Part shown: in pieces, positions 1 to 6,608 of the stretch
Numbering within the stretch: the first letter of the stretch is position 1
Layout of the letters: the number at the start of each line of letters is the position of its first letter
NCBI GenBank assembly: GCA_016199105.1
Contig: JACQHI010000117.1
Coordinates: forward strand, 1 to 12,175
DNA length: 12,175 bases
Reading direction: 5' to 3'
DNA from: Lentisphaerota bacterium
GTDB lineage: Bacteria; Verrucomicrobiota; Kiritimatiellia; JAAZAB01
Notes under the pieces: model-generated
Database searches by the model: none
What the model was told of the DNA's origin: nothing
Seen by the model: only the letters and a program-made list of their open reading frames with translations
Program-made: the position numbers and the translations under genes

Positions 1-2
1 AT

Positions 3-305
3 CAGGCGCTTCTGGCCCGACGGTCGGTGGAGGAGGGGTGGTCGGTTCGCGATCTGGAAAAGAATCTGAAACTGCTCTCGCGGGTGCCCCGGAAAAAGCG
101 CGCGACCCGCTCCGCGGTTTCGGATGCCCATCTTTTGTTTGTCACCGAACAACTGCAGCGGCGGTTCGGCACCAGCGTCCGGATTTTTCCATGTCGCGCG
201 CTGGCCAACGGCCGCACGGTCAAGGGCACGGTGGAAATCGATTTCTTTTCCAACGACGATCTGAACCGCATCCTCGATCTTCTCGGCGTCACCGAAAGTC
301 CGTAG
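3..305 (+). CDS. parB: ParB-family chromosome partitioning protein, C-terminal fragment (5' end outside window)
   Basis: The reading frame is open from the first bases of the window, so only the last 100 or so residues are seen. The fragment begins QALLARRSVEEGWSVRDLEK, which matches the end of the ParB DNA-binding core (the 'EEGLSVRxxE' helix). A basic linker (RKKRATR) follows, then a C-terminal dimerisation domain of the usual pattern: LQRRFGTSVRIF, then GTVEIDFFSNDDLNRILDLLG. In this family ParB binds parS sites and works with the ParA ATPase in origin segregation. A GTG at 27 is in frame but lies inside conserved domain sequence, so it is not the true start. The N-terminal CTPase and helix-turn-helix regions are outside the window. 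A plasmid or Noc-like paralogue cannot be excluded. Confidence 0.85.
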   Translation, partial: QALLARRSVEEGWSVRDLEKNLKLLSRVPRKKRATRSAVSDAHLLFVTEQLQRRFGTSVRIFPCRALANGRTVKGTVEIDFFSNDDLNRILDLLGVTESP

Positions 306-620
306 ATTCCGCTGCGCGCGAAATTCCGGGAATCCAACCGCAGATGGTTCGGAGCGCGGCGAACATCAGCCACGCCTGCCCGCAGTGCTACAGCGTTGCA
401 GGCGGGAGAAGCACAAAAGTCACCGGCGACAAAATCATTAACAACAGAATCATTGAAATCTGTGTGAATCTGTGGGCAGGACAGAGTGGTTTCACGCCAA
501 GACGCCAAGGCGTAAGGTTTTTTTCTTCCAAGTCCGTAAATCAAAGCAACACCCCCATCTTCTTTGCGTCTTAGCGACTTTGCGTGAGAAACCATTTTTC
601 TCCGCATTCTCTGTGATCTC
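306..620. repeat. Gene-free spacer with several short repeat families
   Basis: No coding region is supported here. At 373-404 there is a weak hairpin (CGCCTGC/GCAGGCG) without a T-tract. At 431-475 the sequence has the repetitive form AAAATCATTAAC, CAGAATCATTGAAA, then ATCTGTG twice. At 487-517 and 562-593 lie two imperfect inverted copies of a TGGTTTcACGCCAAGACGC-type unit. The spacer closes with TCTCTGTGATCTC at 608-620, directly against the next ATG. I recall these unit types as common intergenic repeats in environmental bacterial genomes. That recollection, not a search, is the basis for calling them families. Confidence 0.6.
487..593. repeat. Imperfect inverted repeat of ACGCCAAG-type units
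   Basis: The left arm (487-517) reads TGGTTTCACGCCAAGACGCC followed by AAGGCGTAAGG. The right arm (562-593), read on the minus strand, is TGGTTTCTCACGCAAAGTCG followed by CTAAGACGCAAAG. The arms share most positions after a 2-base insertion. They are separated by about 44 bases that include a T-run (518-524). The layout resembles a small palindromic or MITE-like repeat and could fold into a long imperfect hairpin in RNA. Its role is unknown. Confidence 0.55.
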
Positions 621-1607
621 ATGTTCAAACGTAAAACAACTTGTCTTTATCCCCTCCTGTTGATTCTGGCGCTTTTGTTCGCGCCGTTTGGGTGCGCCCG
701 GAAACCCGCGGCGGACGCCGTGTCCTGGGATCCGGCGCGCCTGCAGGGAACCAATGCCCTGGTGGAGACCCGCCGTTTCGTGGAGCTCGGGCCGAAAATC
801 GCCGGCACGCCGGGAGCGGAAACGGCCGCTGCCTCCCTCTATGCCCGTCTCCAGGCGCTGGGACTGAAGGCATCCCTGGATGTTTTTACCGAGCCGGCGC
901 CTGGCGGGCCCACGGTCTTTCGGAATATCACCGCGGAGCTGCAGGGGCGCGGGTCCCGATCAGATCATTCCCGATCAGATCGGGGACTCACGTCCAACTG
1001 GGTCGTGCTGTGCGCCCATTACGACACCAAGTCGGGCATCGGCGAGTCCTTCGCGGGCGCCAACGACTCCGGTTCCGGAACCGGTCTTCTCCTCGAATTG
1101 GGCCGGGCGCTCCGGGACGGCCGGCCGCACAACGTCAACGTGCTTCTGGCATTCCTGGACGGCGAGGAATGCAAGAAGACGTATGGAGCCATGGACGGCC
1201 TTCACGGCAGCCGGCGCCTGGCCCGACAATTGCATCAGGATGGGCGCTCGGGAAATGTCCGGGGCGTCATTCTCCTCGACATGATCGGCGACCGCGATCT
1301 GACGATCACCCTCCCCAGGAACGGATCGATCGCCCTGGTGTCGCAGGTTCTGACGGCGGCCGGCGAGGAGGGCGCCCGCCTGAACTTCACGCTGTCCACC
1401 ATGACCATAACGGACGATCACCAGCCGTTCCTGGACGCCGGCATGCCGGCGGTGGACCTGATCGACTTCGAATACGGCTCCGCGCCCGGGAAGAACGACT
1501 ACTGGCATACCGCGGCCGATACGATGGACAAGCTAAGCGCCGACAGCCTTCAAACCGTCGGCCGCGTGGTCATCCGGACATTGAACCGCCTGGCGTCCAC
1601 GCCGTAG
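621..1607 (+). CDS. Secreted M28-family metalloenzyme, glutaminyl-peptide cyclotransferase-like
   Basis: The 328-residue protein starts with a basic/hydrophobic export signal (residues 1-25, ending ...FAPFGC). Cys25 suggests a lipoprotein, although the lipobox is not canonical. The zinc-site motifs of the M28/glutaminyl cyclase fold are present in order: HYDTK (133-137), the GANDSGSGTG loop with Asp149, LDGEE (Glu182/Glu183), LLDMIGD (Asp220), DDHQPF (265-270) and YWHT with His296. The single-zinc Asp/Glu/His set and the DDHxPF motif favour glutaminyl cyclase (N-terminal Gln to pyroglutamate) over an aminopeptidase, but the reaction is not certain. Residues about 111-121 are a low-complexity SRSD repeat. 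The ATG has no Shine-Dalgarno and abuts repeat DNA. It is kept because the signal peptide begins there. Confidence 0.8.
   Translation: MFKRKTTCLYPLLLILALLFAPFGCARKPAADAVSWDPARLQGTNALVETRRFVELGPKIAGTPGAETAAASLYARLQALGLKASLDVFTEPAPGGPTVFRNITAELQGRGSRSDHSRSDRGLTSNWVVLCAHYDTKSGIGESFAGANDSGSGTGLLLELGRALRDGRPHNVNVLLAFLDGEECKKTYGAMDGLHGSRRLARQLHQDGRSGNVRGVILLDMIGDRDLTITLPRNGSIALVSQVLTAAGEEGARLNFTLSTMTITDDHQPFLDAGMPAVDLIDFEYGSAPGKNDYWHTAADTMDKLSADSLQTVGRVVIRTLNRLASTP
954..981 (+). repeat. 13-bp direct repeat within the M28 gene, encoding SRSD twice
   Basis: TCCCGATCAGATC occurs at 954-966 and again at 969-981 with a 15-base period, so it stays in frame and yields SRSDH-SRSDR. The second copy runs into GGGGA, so TCCCGATC...GATCGGG(G)A also forms a small hairpin. 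It falls between the ITAEL strand and the metal-binding HYD strand, a place where this fold tolerates loops. Confidence 0.7.
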
Positions 1608-1631
1608 ATTGCCTTCTGGGTATTGCGGGAA

Positions 1632-1673
1632 GTTGGAAGTTGAGCGTTGGAAGTTGGATGTTGGGCGTTGAAT
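1632..1673. repeat. GTTGGAAGTTG-type short repeat cluster
   Basis: About 40 bases are made of variants of GAAGTTG, GCGTTGG and GATGTTGG, starting 25 bases after the stop of the M28 gene. On the minus strand the block reads as TTCCAACTTCCAACGC-like units. It has no coding potential. The type looks like a dispersed intergenic repeat. Confidence 0.55.
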
Positions 1674-1726
1674 CTAAATTGCTGGAATTCCCCCTCTCAT
1701 CTGCTAACCTTCTTTCCGAAGCAGAC

Positions 1727-1868
1727 TGACCCATAAATGACCGATAAATGACCGATAAATGAGCCATAAGACCCATTCCTGACCCATATCTTGACCCATT
1801 TCCCGCGTTATGGGTCATGCGGCGTGACCCATTCTGACCCATAAAACGAAGTTGCGCCAGTGACCCGC
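1727..1868. repeat. Array of TGACCCAT octamers with about 11-bp spacing
   Basis: TGACCCAT or a one-base variant starts at 1727, 1738, 1749, 1760, 1769, 1780, 1792, 1825 and 1835. One inverted copy (ATGGGTCA) lies at 1810-1817, and a diverged TGACCCGC at 1861. The first starts are spaced 11, 11, 11, 9, 11 and 12 bases apart, close to one helical turn. The first four units form an 11-bp tandem repeat (TGACCCATAAA, TGACCGATAAA twice, TGAGCCATAAG). The array lies between two convergent genes and so is not an obvious promoter element. It could be a multi-site protein-binding array or a decayed tandem repeat. Confidence 0.65.
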
Positions 1869-1951
1869 CTAGAGCGCTTTGCGCAGCAATGCGGGCAGGC
1901 GGCGCACGCTACATCCGGAAATGATCCGGACTGCCTCAGGGTGGTGGGGCT

Positions 1952-1999
1952 AAAAAATTGGCCGGCTCCATACGCCGTTCGCGTGGTGGAGCCGGCCAA
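1952..1999 (-). terminator. Intrinsic terminator of pnp
   Basis: On the minus strand, starting 22 bases after the pnp stop, a 13-bp perfect stem TTGGCCGGCTCCA/TGGAGCCGGCCAA (arms at 1987-1999 and 1958-1970, 16-base loop) runs directly into TTTTTTA. This is a textbook rho-independent terminator. Confidence 0.9.
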
Positions 2000-2021
2000 C
2001 CCAAGTGTTCCGATAGAGATA

Positions 2022-4151
2022 TTATTTCGGCGGGGCGGCTGGGGCAGGAGCGGCGGCCGCGGCGTCGCGATCCTTGAGCGCCGCCCTGCGACTGAGCTTG
2101 ACGCGGCCGCGGTCGTCAACGCCGATGCATTTCACCCACATTTGATCGCCCATTTTGCAGATGTCCTCGACGCGGTTCACGCGGAAGTCGGCCAGTTCGC
2201 TGATGTGGACCAGGCCGTCGGTGCCCGGGAAGATTTCCACGAAGCAGCCGAATTCCTTGATGCCCACCACGGTGCCGTTGTAGATGGCGTCCACCTCGGG
2301 CTCGGCGGTGACCATGCTGATTTCACGAATGGCCATTTCGATGGATTCCTTGTTCGGGCTGAAAATATTCACGGTGCCGTCGTCGTCGATGTCGATCTGG
2401 GCGCCCGTGATTTCCGTGATGCGGCGGATGTTCTTGCCGCCGGGACCGATCAGGTCGCCGATGTTTTCCGGGTTGATCTTGATCGCCTGGACGCGCGGCG
2501 CGAAAGGCGAAAGATCGGCTCTCGGCGCGGCGATAATCGTGCCCATGAAATCCAGGATCTTCAGGCGGGCGATCCGCGCCTTTTCGAAGGCGCCGGCCAC
2601 GAGATCCCAGGCGAGGCCGCGGATCTTCAGGTCCACCTGGAAGCCGGTGATGCCGTCCCGGGTGCCGGCGACCTTGAAGTCCATGTCGCCGCAGTGATCC
2701 TCGTCGCCGAGAATGTCGGTGAGCAGGTGGGCGGTCTGTCCCTCGGCGATCAGGCCGATGGAAATGCCCGCGACCGGTTTTTGCAGCGGGACGCCGGCGT
2801 CCATCAGCGCGAGGGTGCCCGCGCAGACGGTGGCCATGGAGGTCGAACCGTTGGAGCTCATGATGTCGGAGACCAGCCGCACCGTGTAGAGGTAATCCTC
2901 GGGCAGCATCTCGAGGATCGAGCGTTCCGCCAGGGCCCCGTGTCCGATTTCGCGGCGCCCCGTGGAGCCGAGCCGGCCGACTTCGCCCACGCTGTAGGGC
3001 GGGAAATTATAATGCAGCATGAACTGCTTCTTGTTCGGGCCGCCCGTGATGGCGTCCATGGATTGCATGTCCTTCTGGCTGCCCAGGGTGACGGAGGCCA
3101 GCGCCTGGGTTTCGCCGCGGGCGAAGATGGCGGAGCCATGCGTGCGAGGGAGGAAGCCCACCTGGCCCGCGAGAGGCCGGAGGTCATCGAAGCCGCGGCC
3201 ATCCACGCGCCGTTTCTGATCGAGGGCGAGGCGGCGGACCGTCATGATTTCGAACTGATCGAACATGGCCCGGAATTCCTCGGCGGTCATTTCCGGGAAC
3301 TTTTCCCCGAGTTTGATCTTCAGGGACTCGCGGATTTCGGAAATGCGTTTCCGGCGATCCTGTTTGCCGGCGATGGTCAACGCGGCCTTCATGTCGTCCT
3401 GGGCCGCGGCGCGGGCGGATTCAAGGAGTTGGGTGTCCGTGGGAAAATCCCGGACTGTCTTGTCGGGCAGGCCCAGTTTGCGCCGTAATTCAAGCTGGGC
3501 GTCGATGATGGCCACGCAAATACCGTGCGCGAATTTCATGGCGGCCACCAGGTCGGCTTCCTTGATTTCCTGGGCGCCGCCCTCAATCATGACGGGCAGC
3601 TCCCGGGTGGCCGTATAGATCAGGTCGAGGTCGCTCTGATCGCGCTCGGCGTTGGTCGGGTTGACGATCCATTCGCCGTTGAGGCGGCCGATCCGGACCG
3701 CGCCGATGGGCCCGAAAAAGGGCAGCTCGGAGAGCGTCAGCGCCGCGCTGGCGGCCACGATGCTCAGGATATCCGGATCGTTTTCGCCATCGGCGGAGAG
3801 GAGCATGTTGTTGATCTGGACGTCGTTGTGGTAGCCGTCCGCAAACAGGGCGCGGATGGGCCGGTCGGTGAAGCGGGCGGTCAGAATTTCCTTTTCCGAA
3901 GGGCGCGCTTCGCGTTTGAAGAACCCGCCGGGAAATCTGCCGGCGGCGTAGAATTTCTCGCGATATTCGACCTGCAGGGGGAAATAGTCGATGCCTTCGC
4001 GGGGCGTTTCGGTGGCGGTGACCGCCGAAAAGAGAAGGGTGTCGCCGAGGCGGATAGTGACGGCGCCATGCGCTTGTTGCGCGAGAAGCCCGGTCTCGAT
4101 GAGCATGCGCTTGTTGCCGACTTGAATGTCAACGGAGGTAGTGTTTTTCAT
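2022..4151 (-). CDS. pnp: Polyribonucleotide nucleotidyltransferase (PNPase)
   Basis: The 709-residue protein has the full PNPase layout. The first RNase PH domain (about 10-145) carries GGFFKREARPS (75-85). A helical domain follows (about 150-310). The second, catalytic RNase PH domain (about 315-540) has the phosphate-binding SSNGSTSM stretch (432-439) and the acidic cluster LTDILGDEDHCGDMDF (477-492). A KH domain has IGPGGK (568-573), and an S1 domain spans about 624-690 (GTVVGIKEFGCFVEI, VKLSRRA). A short Ala/Pro tail ends the protein. PNPase degrades RNA 3'-5' by phosphorolysis and is a degradosome component in many bacteria. The ATG is preceded by AAGGA (minus strand, 4161-4165) at good spacing. 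It lies 109 bases downstream of rpsO on the same strand, the usual pairing. Confidence 0.97.
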   Translation of the reverse strand: MKNTTSVDIQVGNKRMLIETGLLAQQAHGAVTIRLGDTLLFSAVTATETPREGIDYFPLQVEYREKFYAAGRFPGGFFKREARPSEKEILTARFTDRPIRALFADGYHNDVQINNMLLSADGENDPDILSIVAASAALTLSELPFFGPIGAVRIGRLNGEWIVNPTNAERDQSDLDLIYTATRELPVMIEGGAQEIKEADLVAAMKFAHGICVAIIDAQLELRRKLGLPDKTVRDFPTDTQLLESARAAAQDDMKAALTIAGKQDRRKRISEIRESLKIKLGEKFPEMTAEEFRAMFDQFEIMTVRRLALDQKRRVDGRGFDDLRPLAGQVGFLPRTHGSAIFARGETQALASVTLGSQKDMQSMDAITGGPNKKQFMLHYNFPPYSVGEVGRLGSTGRREIGHGALAERSILEMLPEDYLYTVRLVSDIMSSNGSTSMATVCAGTLALMDAGVPLQKPVAGISIGLIAEGQTAHLLTDILGDEDHCGDMDFKVAGTRDGITGFQVDLKIRGLAWDLVAGAFEKARIARLKILDFMGTIIAAPRADLSPFAPRVQAIKINPENIGDLIGPGGKNIRRITEITGAQIDIDDDGTVNIFSPNKESIEMAIREISMVTAEPEVDAIYNGTVVGIKEFGCFVEIFPGTDGLVHISELADFRVNRVEDICKMGDQMWVKCIGVDDRGRVKLSRRAALKDRDAAAAAPAPAAPPK

Positions 4152-4192
4152 GGGATTTGTTCCTTGCTGCTGTGGGAAAAAAGCAAGCGGCG

Positions 4193-4208
4193 CCCCGCGA
4201 AAGCGGGG
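4193..4208 (-). terminator. Hairpin between rpsO and pnp, possible attenuating terminator
   Basis: The minus strand reads CCCCGC-TTTC-GCGGGG, a GC-only 6-bp stem, followed about 6 bases later by six T's (4181-4186 on the plus strand). The gap between stem and T-run makes it a weak terminator. It may act as a partial terminator or a processing site that uncouples rpsO from pnp, as a hairpin does in the same position in enterobacteria. Confidence 0.4.
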
Positions 4209-4260
4209 GTGTTGACGAGAAGGTCATGAATCGAATTCGGAACCGATGAGCGCCGGGCCA

Positions 4261-4521
4261 TCAATAGCGCAAATTGAGTCGTTTCAGGATGGCCTGGTAA
4301 TGTTCCGCATCTTCCCGCATCAGGTAATCCAGCAGTCTCCGGCGGGCGCTGACCATTTTGATCAGGCCATTGCGGGAACCGTGATCCTTGGAGAACTTCT
4401 TGAGATGTTCTGTCAGGCTTTCGATGCGCTGGGTGAGCAACGCAATCTGAACCGCGGATGACCCCGTGTCTTTGTCGTGAAGACGGTAGTCGGTGATGAT
4501 CTTCTGTTTGGCTTCTTGCAT
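4261..4521 (-). CDS. rpsO: 30S ribosomal protein S15
   Basis: The 86 residues match S15 over their whole length: DTGSSAVQIALLTQRIESLTEHL (18-40), KDHGSRNGL (45-53) and the RRRLLDYL helix (60-67) that contacts 16S rRNA. S15 is a primary binder of the central domain of 16S rRNA. The usual length is 88-89 residues, so the protein is full length. It is the first gene of the minus-strand rpsO-pnp unit. The Shine-Dalgarno is weak (GGAA about 11 bases upstream). The usual upstream neighbours (truB, rbfA, infB) are not adjacent here, because a divergent alkyltransferase gene sits upstream. Confidence 0.97.
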   Translation of the reverse strand: MQEAKQKIITDYRLHDKDTGSSAVQIALLTQRIESLTEHLKKFSKDHGSRNGLIKMVSARRRLLDYLMREDAEHYQAILKRLNLRY

Positions 4522-4569
4522 GTTACTGTTTTCCGATTTTTCCCTTTGTTTCCTTTCTTATTTAGCGTC

Positions 4570-4598
4570 AATATATCGATCGGCATTTGGCGTGTAAA
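4570..4598 (-). promoter_or_regulatory. Sigma70-type promoter of rpsO-pnp
   Basis: The minus strand carries TTTACA (4593-4598) and TATATT (4570-4575) separated by exactly 17 bases. This places a transcript start near 4563 and a leader of about 40 bases before the rpsO ATG. The spacing and both hexamers are close to consensus. Confidence 0.7.
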
Positions 4599-4634
4599 GA
4601 AATATTATCGAAATTTATACGGAGGGGGTAATCC

Positions 4635-4961
4635 GTGAAAAGTCCGACCGCATTCCAGAAAAAAGTGTATGCCGCCGTCCGGCGGATTCCCCGGGGGCGT
4701 GTCACGACCTACCGACTGCTGGCCGAGTGTATCGGGTGCCGGTCCTGCCGGGCCGTGGGCCAGGCGCTGCGGCGGAATCCGTTCGCGCCCGCCGTGCCGT
4801 GTCATCGGGTGATCGCCTCGGATTTGCGGATCGGCGGGTTCTCCGGGAAGCGGAGTGGCCGGGAGGTTGTGCGCAAACGCAAGCTCTTGGAGTCCGAGGG
4901 CGTTCGATTCAGGGCCGGGCGGCTGCGGGAGCCGTCCCGGGTCTTTCGGTTCACGGGCTGA
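4635..4961 (+). CDS. Single-domain O6-alkylguanine-DNA alkyltransferase (MGMT family)
   Basis: The 108-residue protein consists only of the DNA-binding/active-site domain of Ogt/Ada-C proteins. It has the winged-helix TTYRLLAE stretch (24-31), the arginine-finger region SCRAVGQALRRNP with Arg39 and hinge Asn48, the acceptor motif PCHRVI with Cys56 and His57, and the LLESEGV motif with Glu86. The Cys/His/Glu acceptor set is complete, so it should accept alkyl groups rather than act as an alkyltransferase-like (PWHR) protein. The N-terminal domain found in E. coli Ogt is missing. The start is GTG, preceded by a strong GGAGGGGG (4621-4628). It is divergent from rpsO. Confidence 0.88.
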   Translation: MKSPTAFQKKVYAAVRRIPRGRVTTYRLLAECIGCRSCRAVGQALRRNPFAPAVPCHRVIASDLRIGGFSGKRSGREVVRKRKLLESEGVRFRAGRLREPSRVFRFTG

Positions 4962-5037
4962 AGCCTCGGCCACGTGGGTCACGACTCCGATCGGGACCAC
5001 TCAGGACGTCACCGCCAAAGCATGCCGTTCCACCGGA

Positions 5038-5059
5038 GGTCCCAGTTGGAACTGGGACC
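5038..5059. repeat. 22-bp palindrome between the alkyltransferase and pseudoprotease genes
   Basis: GGTCCCAGTT-GG-AACTGGGACC is a perfect 10-bp inverted repeat around two bases, in the 126-base spacer between two converging genes. No T-tract follows on either strand, so it is not a standard terminator. It may still be an RNA 3'-end hairpin, or a member of a dispersed palindromic family. Confidence 0.5.
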
Positions 5060-5087
5060 CACGACGGTTGAGGGCGGGGATTCTCCC

Positions 5088-6569
5088 TCACGGGTTGGCG
5101 GGCGTCTGTTGAAAGCGAAGCCGGGGAATGCGATAGGTCTTCGCGATGCGCGCGTTGGCGTCCCGCAGTTGCGCGGGATCGAACACGAGATCCAGCCCCA
5201 TGGATTGGAGGGAGACCCGGCGCAGAGCGCCGTCCCGCCGCAGTATCGCGAAGACCGAATTCAGATTCTTCACGGGTTCCCCGTTCACGGCGGTGACGAT
5301 TTCATCCTGCAGATCCTCGTAGCCGATGTTGACGGCGTCGGGGAAAACGCGGGAGAGGATCACGAAACGAAAGTCGTCCGGCTTGTCGAGTTGGTGGCGT
5401 TGGACGAAAAGGCGAACGAGCCGGGGATCCGCGGCCGCCGCCCATTCGCGCCCGTGGGCTTTCAGGTAATTCTGGGTCAGTTCCCGGAGGACAAGACCGC
5501 CTTCCACGATGTATTCGGAGGGGTGTTCGGCGATCCGATAGGGAACGGGGGAATCGTCATCGCGGCTGGCGGTCAGCGGAACCTGGAGAGTGACGGGAAC
5601 CCGGTCCCGGATCACCTTCACCGGGACGGTTTCCCCGGGACGTCGCCGGCCATAAATGAGATAGGGGAAAAGCAGGCGTCCGAATTCGGGGTCCTCATAA
5701 TACCCCTGGGCATCGAGGGCAAAGCCGTCCCAGTCGAGAATGACATCGTCCTTTTTCAGCGTTGGATCCAGGCGGGACATGACGCGCAGAACCAGAACGC
5801 CGCGCGGTTCGTTCGTGAGGCCCAGGAAGGCCCGTTTGAAGGGATCGATCAGGGGGGTCCAGGAAAAGCCGGCTTGCGCGGTGCCCGGATATGGGGATGC
5901 GAGGGCGGCCTCCAGGAACTTGCGGATCGTCACAGCCGGCAATACCGAGCAGAGGCGGTTGGCCGGATCGAAGGCCACGACAAGGCCGGTCAACTCGGCG
6001 CCTGAGAAGACCGGCACACCGCTTCCGGATATCGCCAGGCTGGTCAGCGTCAGCACCTGGATCTGAAGAGCCTGGGAAGGCGCGAGGGGCAGGGCGCGGA
6101 CGGAAATTTCCGAGATCGTTCCCGACCCGGTTTGCGGCTGGTCGGTGCCGTCGAATTGGACGATTTGAAGGGGGGCTTTCCTGTCGATGCTTGGCGCGAT
6201 GGATACGGGAACCAGCTCGTCGGCGATGTCGTCGTCCACCCGCAGAAGCGCCAGATTGAGGCGGTCGTCGGCCTGCACAAGGGTGGCCGGCGTCCTGGCG
6301 CCGCTCCGGGCCATTTGGATTTCCACCAGCACGTGGTGTCGGATCAGATCCTCGGTGGTCGCCACGAGGCCGTCGCCCACGGCCACGCCATAGCCGCTTT
6401 TAACGACCTGGGGCAGTCTCTGCCAGGGAACAAAAGGATCGAATTCCTGGCAGATGGCCACGATTTTCACCAGGCTGCGGTCAATCGATGCCGGTTCGGC
6501 ATCGGCGGATTGAACGGCGCTTCCGACCAAACCCGCCGCGAAAAACAACAAAACACCCCATTTTTTCAT
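5088..6569 (-). CDS. HtrA/Deg-like pseudoprotease with PDZ-like domains, exported
   Basis: The 493-residue protein has a cleavable signal peptide (1-24, ...VQSADA) and a trypsin-like domain (about 30-225) paralogous to the gene just upstream. Its C-terminal half has two PDZ-like parts: about 245-335, with VLRVMSRLDPTLKKDDVILDWDG, and about 400-465, with RVFPDAVNIGYEDLQDEIVTAVNGEPV. Placed against the neighbour, the catalytic His is Asp74 (VATTEDLI for ILTNAHVV) and the catalytic Asp is Asn105 (LNLALLRVD). A Ser is kept at 183 (SGSGVPVF). It is therefore predicted to be proteolytically inactive and may act as a partner, adaptor or chaperone of the active enzyme. It is the second gene of the operon, 39 bases after its partner, with TGAGG as Shine-Dalgarno. 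The open frame is intact, which argues against a decaying pseudogene. Confidence 0.8.
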   Translation of the reverse strand: MKKWGVLLFFAAGLVGSAVQSADAEPASIDRSLVKIVAICQEFDPFVPWQRLPQVVKSGYGVAVGDGLVATTEDLIRHHVLVEIQMARSGARTPATLVQADDRLNLALLRVDDDIADELVPVSIAPSIDRKAPLQIVQFDGTDQPQTGSGTISEISVRALPLAPSQALQIQVLTLTSLAISGSGVPVFSGAELTGLVVAFDPANRLCSVLPAVTIRKFLEAALASPYPGTAQAGFSWTPLIDPFKRAFLGLTNEPRGVLVLRVMSRLDPTLKKDDVILDWDGFALDAQGYYEDPEFGRLLFPYLIYGRRRPGETVPVKVIRDRVPVTLQVPLTASRDDDSPVPYRIAEHPSEYIVEGGLVLRELTQNYLKAHGREWAAAADPRLVRLFVQRHQLDKPDDFRFVILSRVFPDAVNIGYEDLQDEIVTAVNGEPVKNLNSVFAILRRDGALRRVSLQSMGLDLVFDPAQLRDANARIAKTYRIPRLRFQQTPANP

Positions 6570-6608
6570 TATAACTGCCTCAATACGTCGTGCCTGTTGC
6601 CTTCTGGT

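Noticed and set aside
373..404. Terminator after parB
   Set aside because: The CGCCTGC/GCAGGCG stem has an 18-base loop and no T-tract on either strand.
487..593. parS-like sites near parB (TTTCACG and CGTGAGAAA halves)
   Set aside because: The halves are more than 80 bases apart and belong to the longer ACGCCAAG-type inverted repeat. No intact 16-bp TGTTTCACGTGAAACA-like palindrome was seen.
2..628. Minus-strand open frame across the ParB end and the repeat spacer
   Set aside because: It overlaps the ParB C-terminal domain antisense and continues through repeat DNA. The composition is Arg/Ser-rich and motif-free.
1727..1868. CRISPR array
   Set aside because: The repeat unit is only 8-11 bases, there are no spacers of uniform length, and no cas genes are in the window.
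1860..3488. Long plus-strand open frame (542 codons) antisense to pnp
   Set aside because: It lies opposite an unmistakable PNPase gene. Its product is rich in His/Asp/Gly/Ala runs typical of a GC-rich shadow frame and shows no domain.
4974..6005. Plus-strand open frame opposite the pseudoprotease
   Set aside because: Antisense shadow of a gene with signal peptide and PDZ modules. The product has no recognisable motif and no ribosome site.
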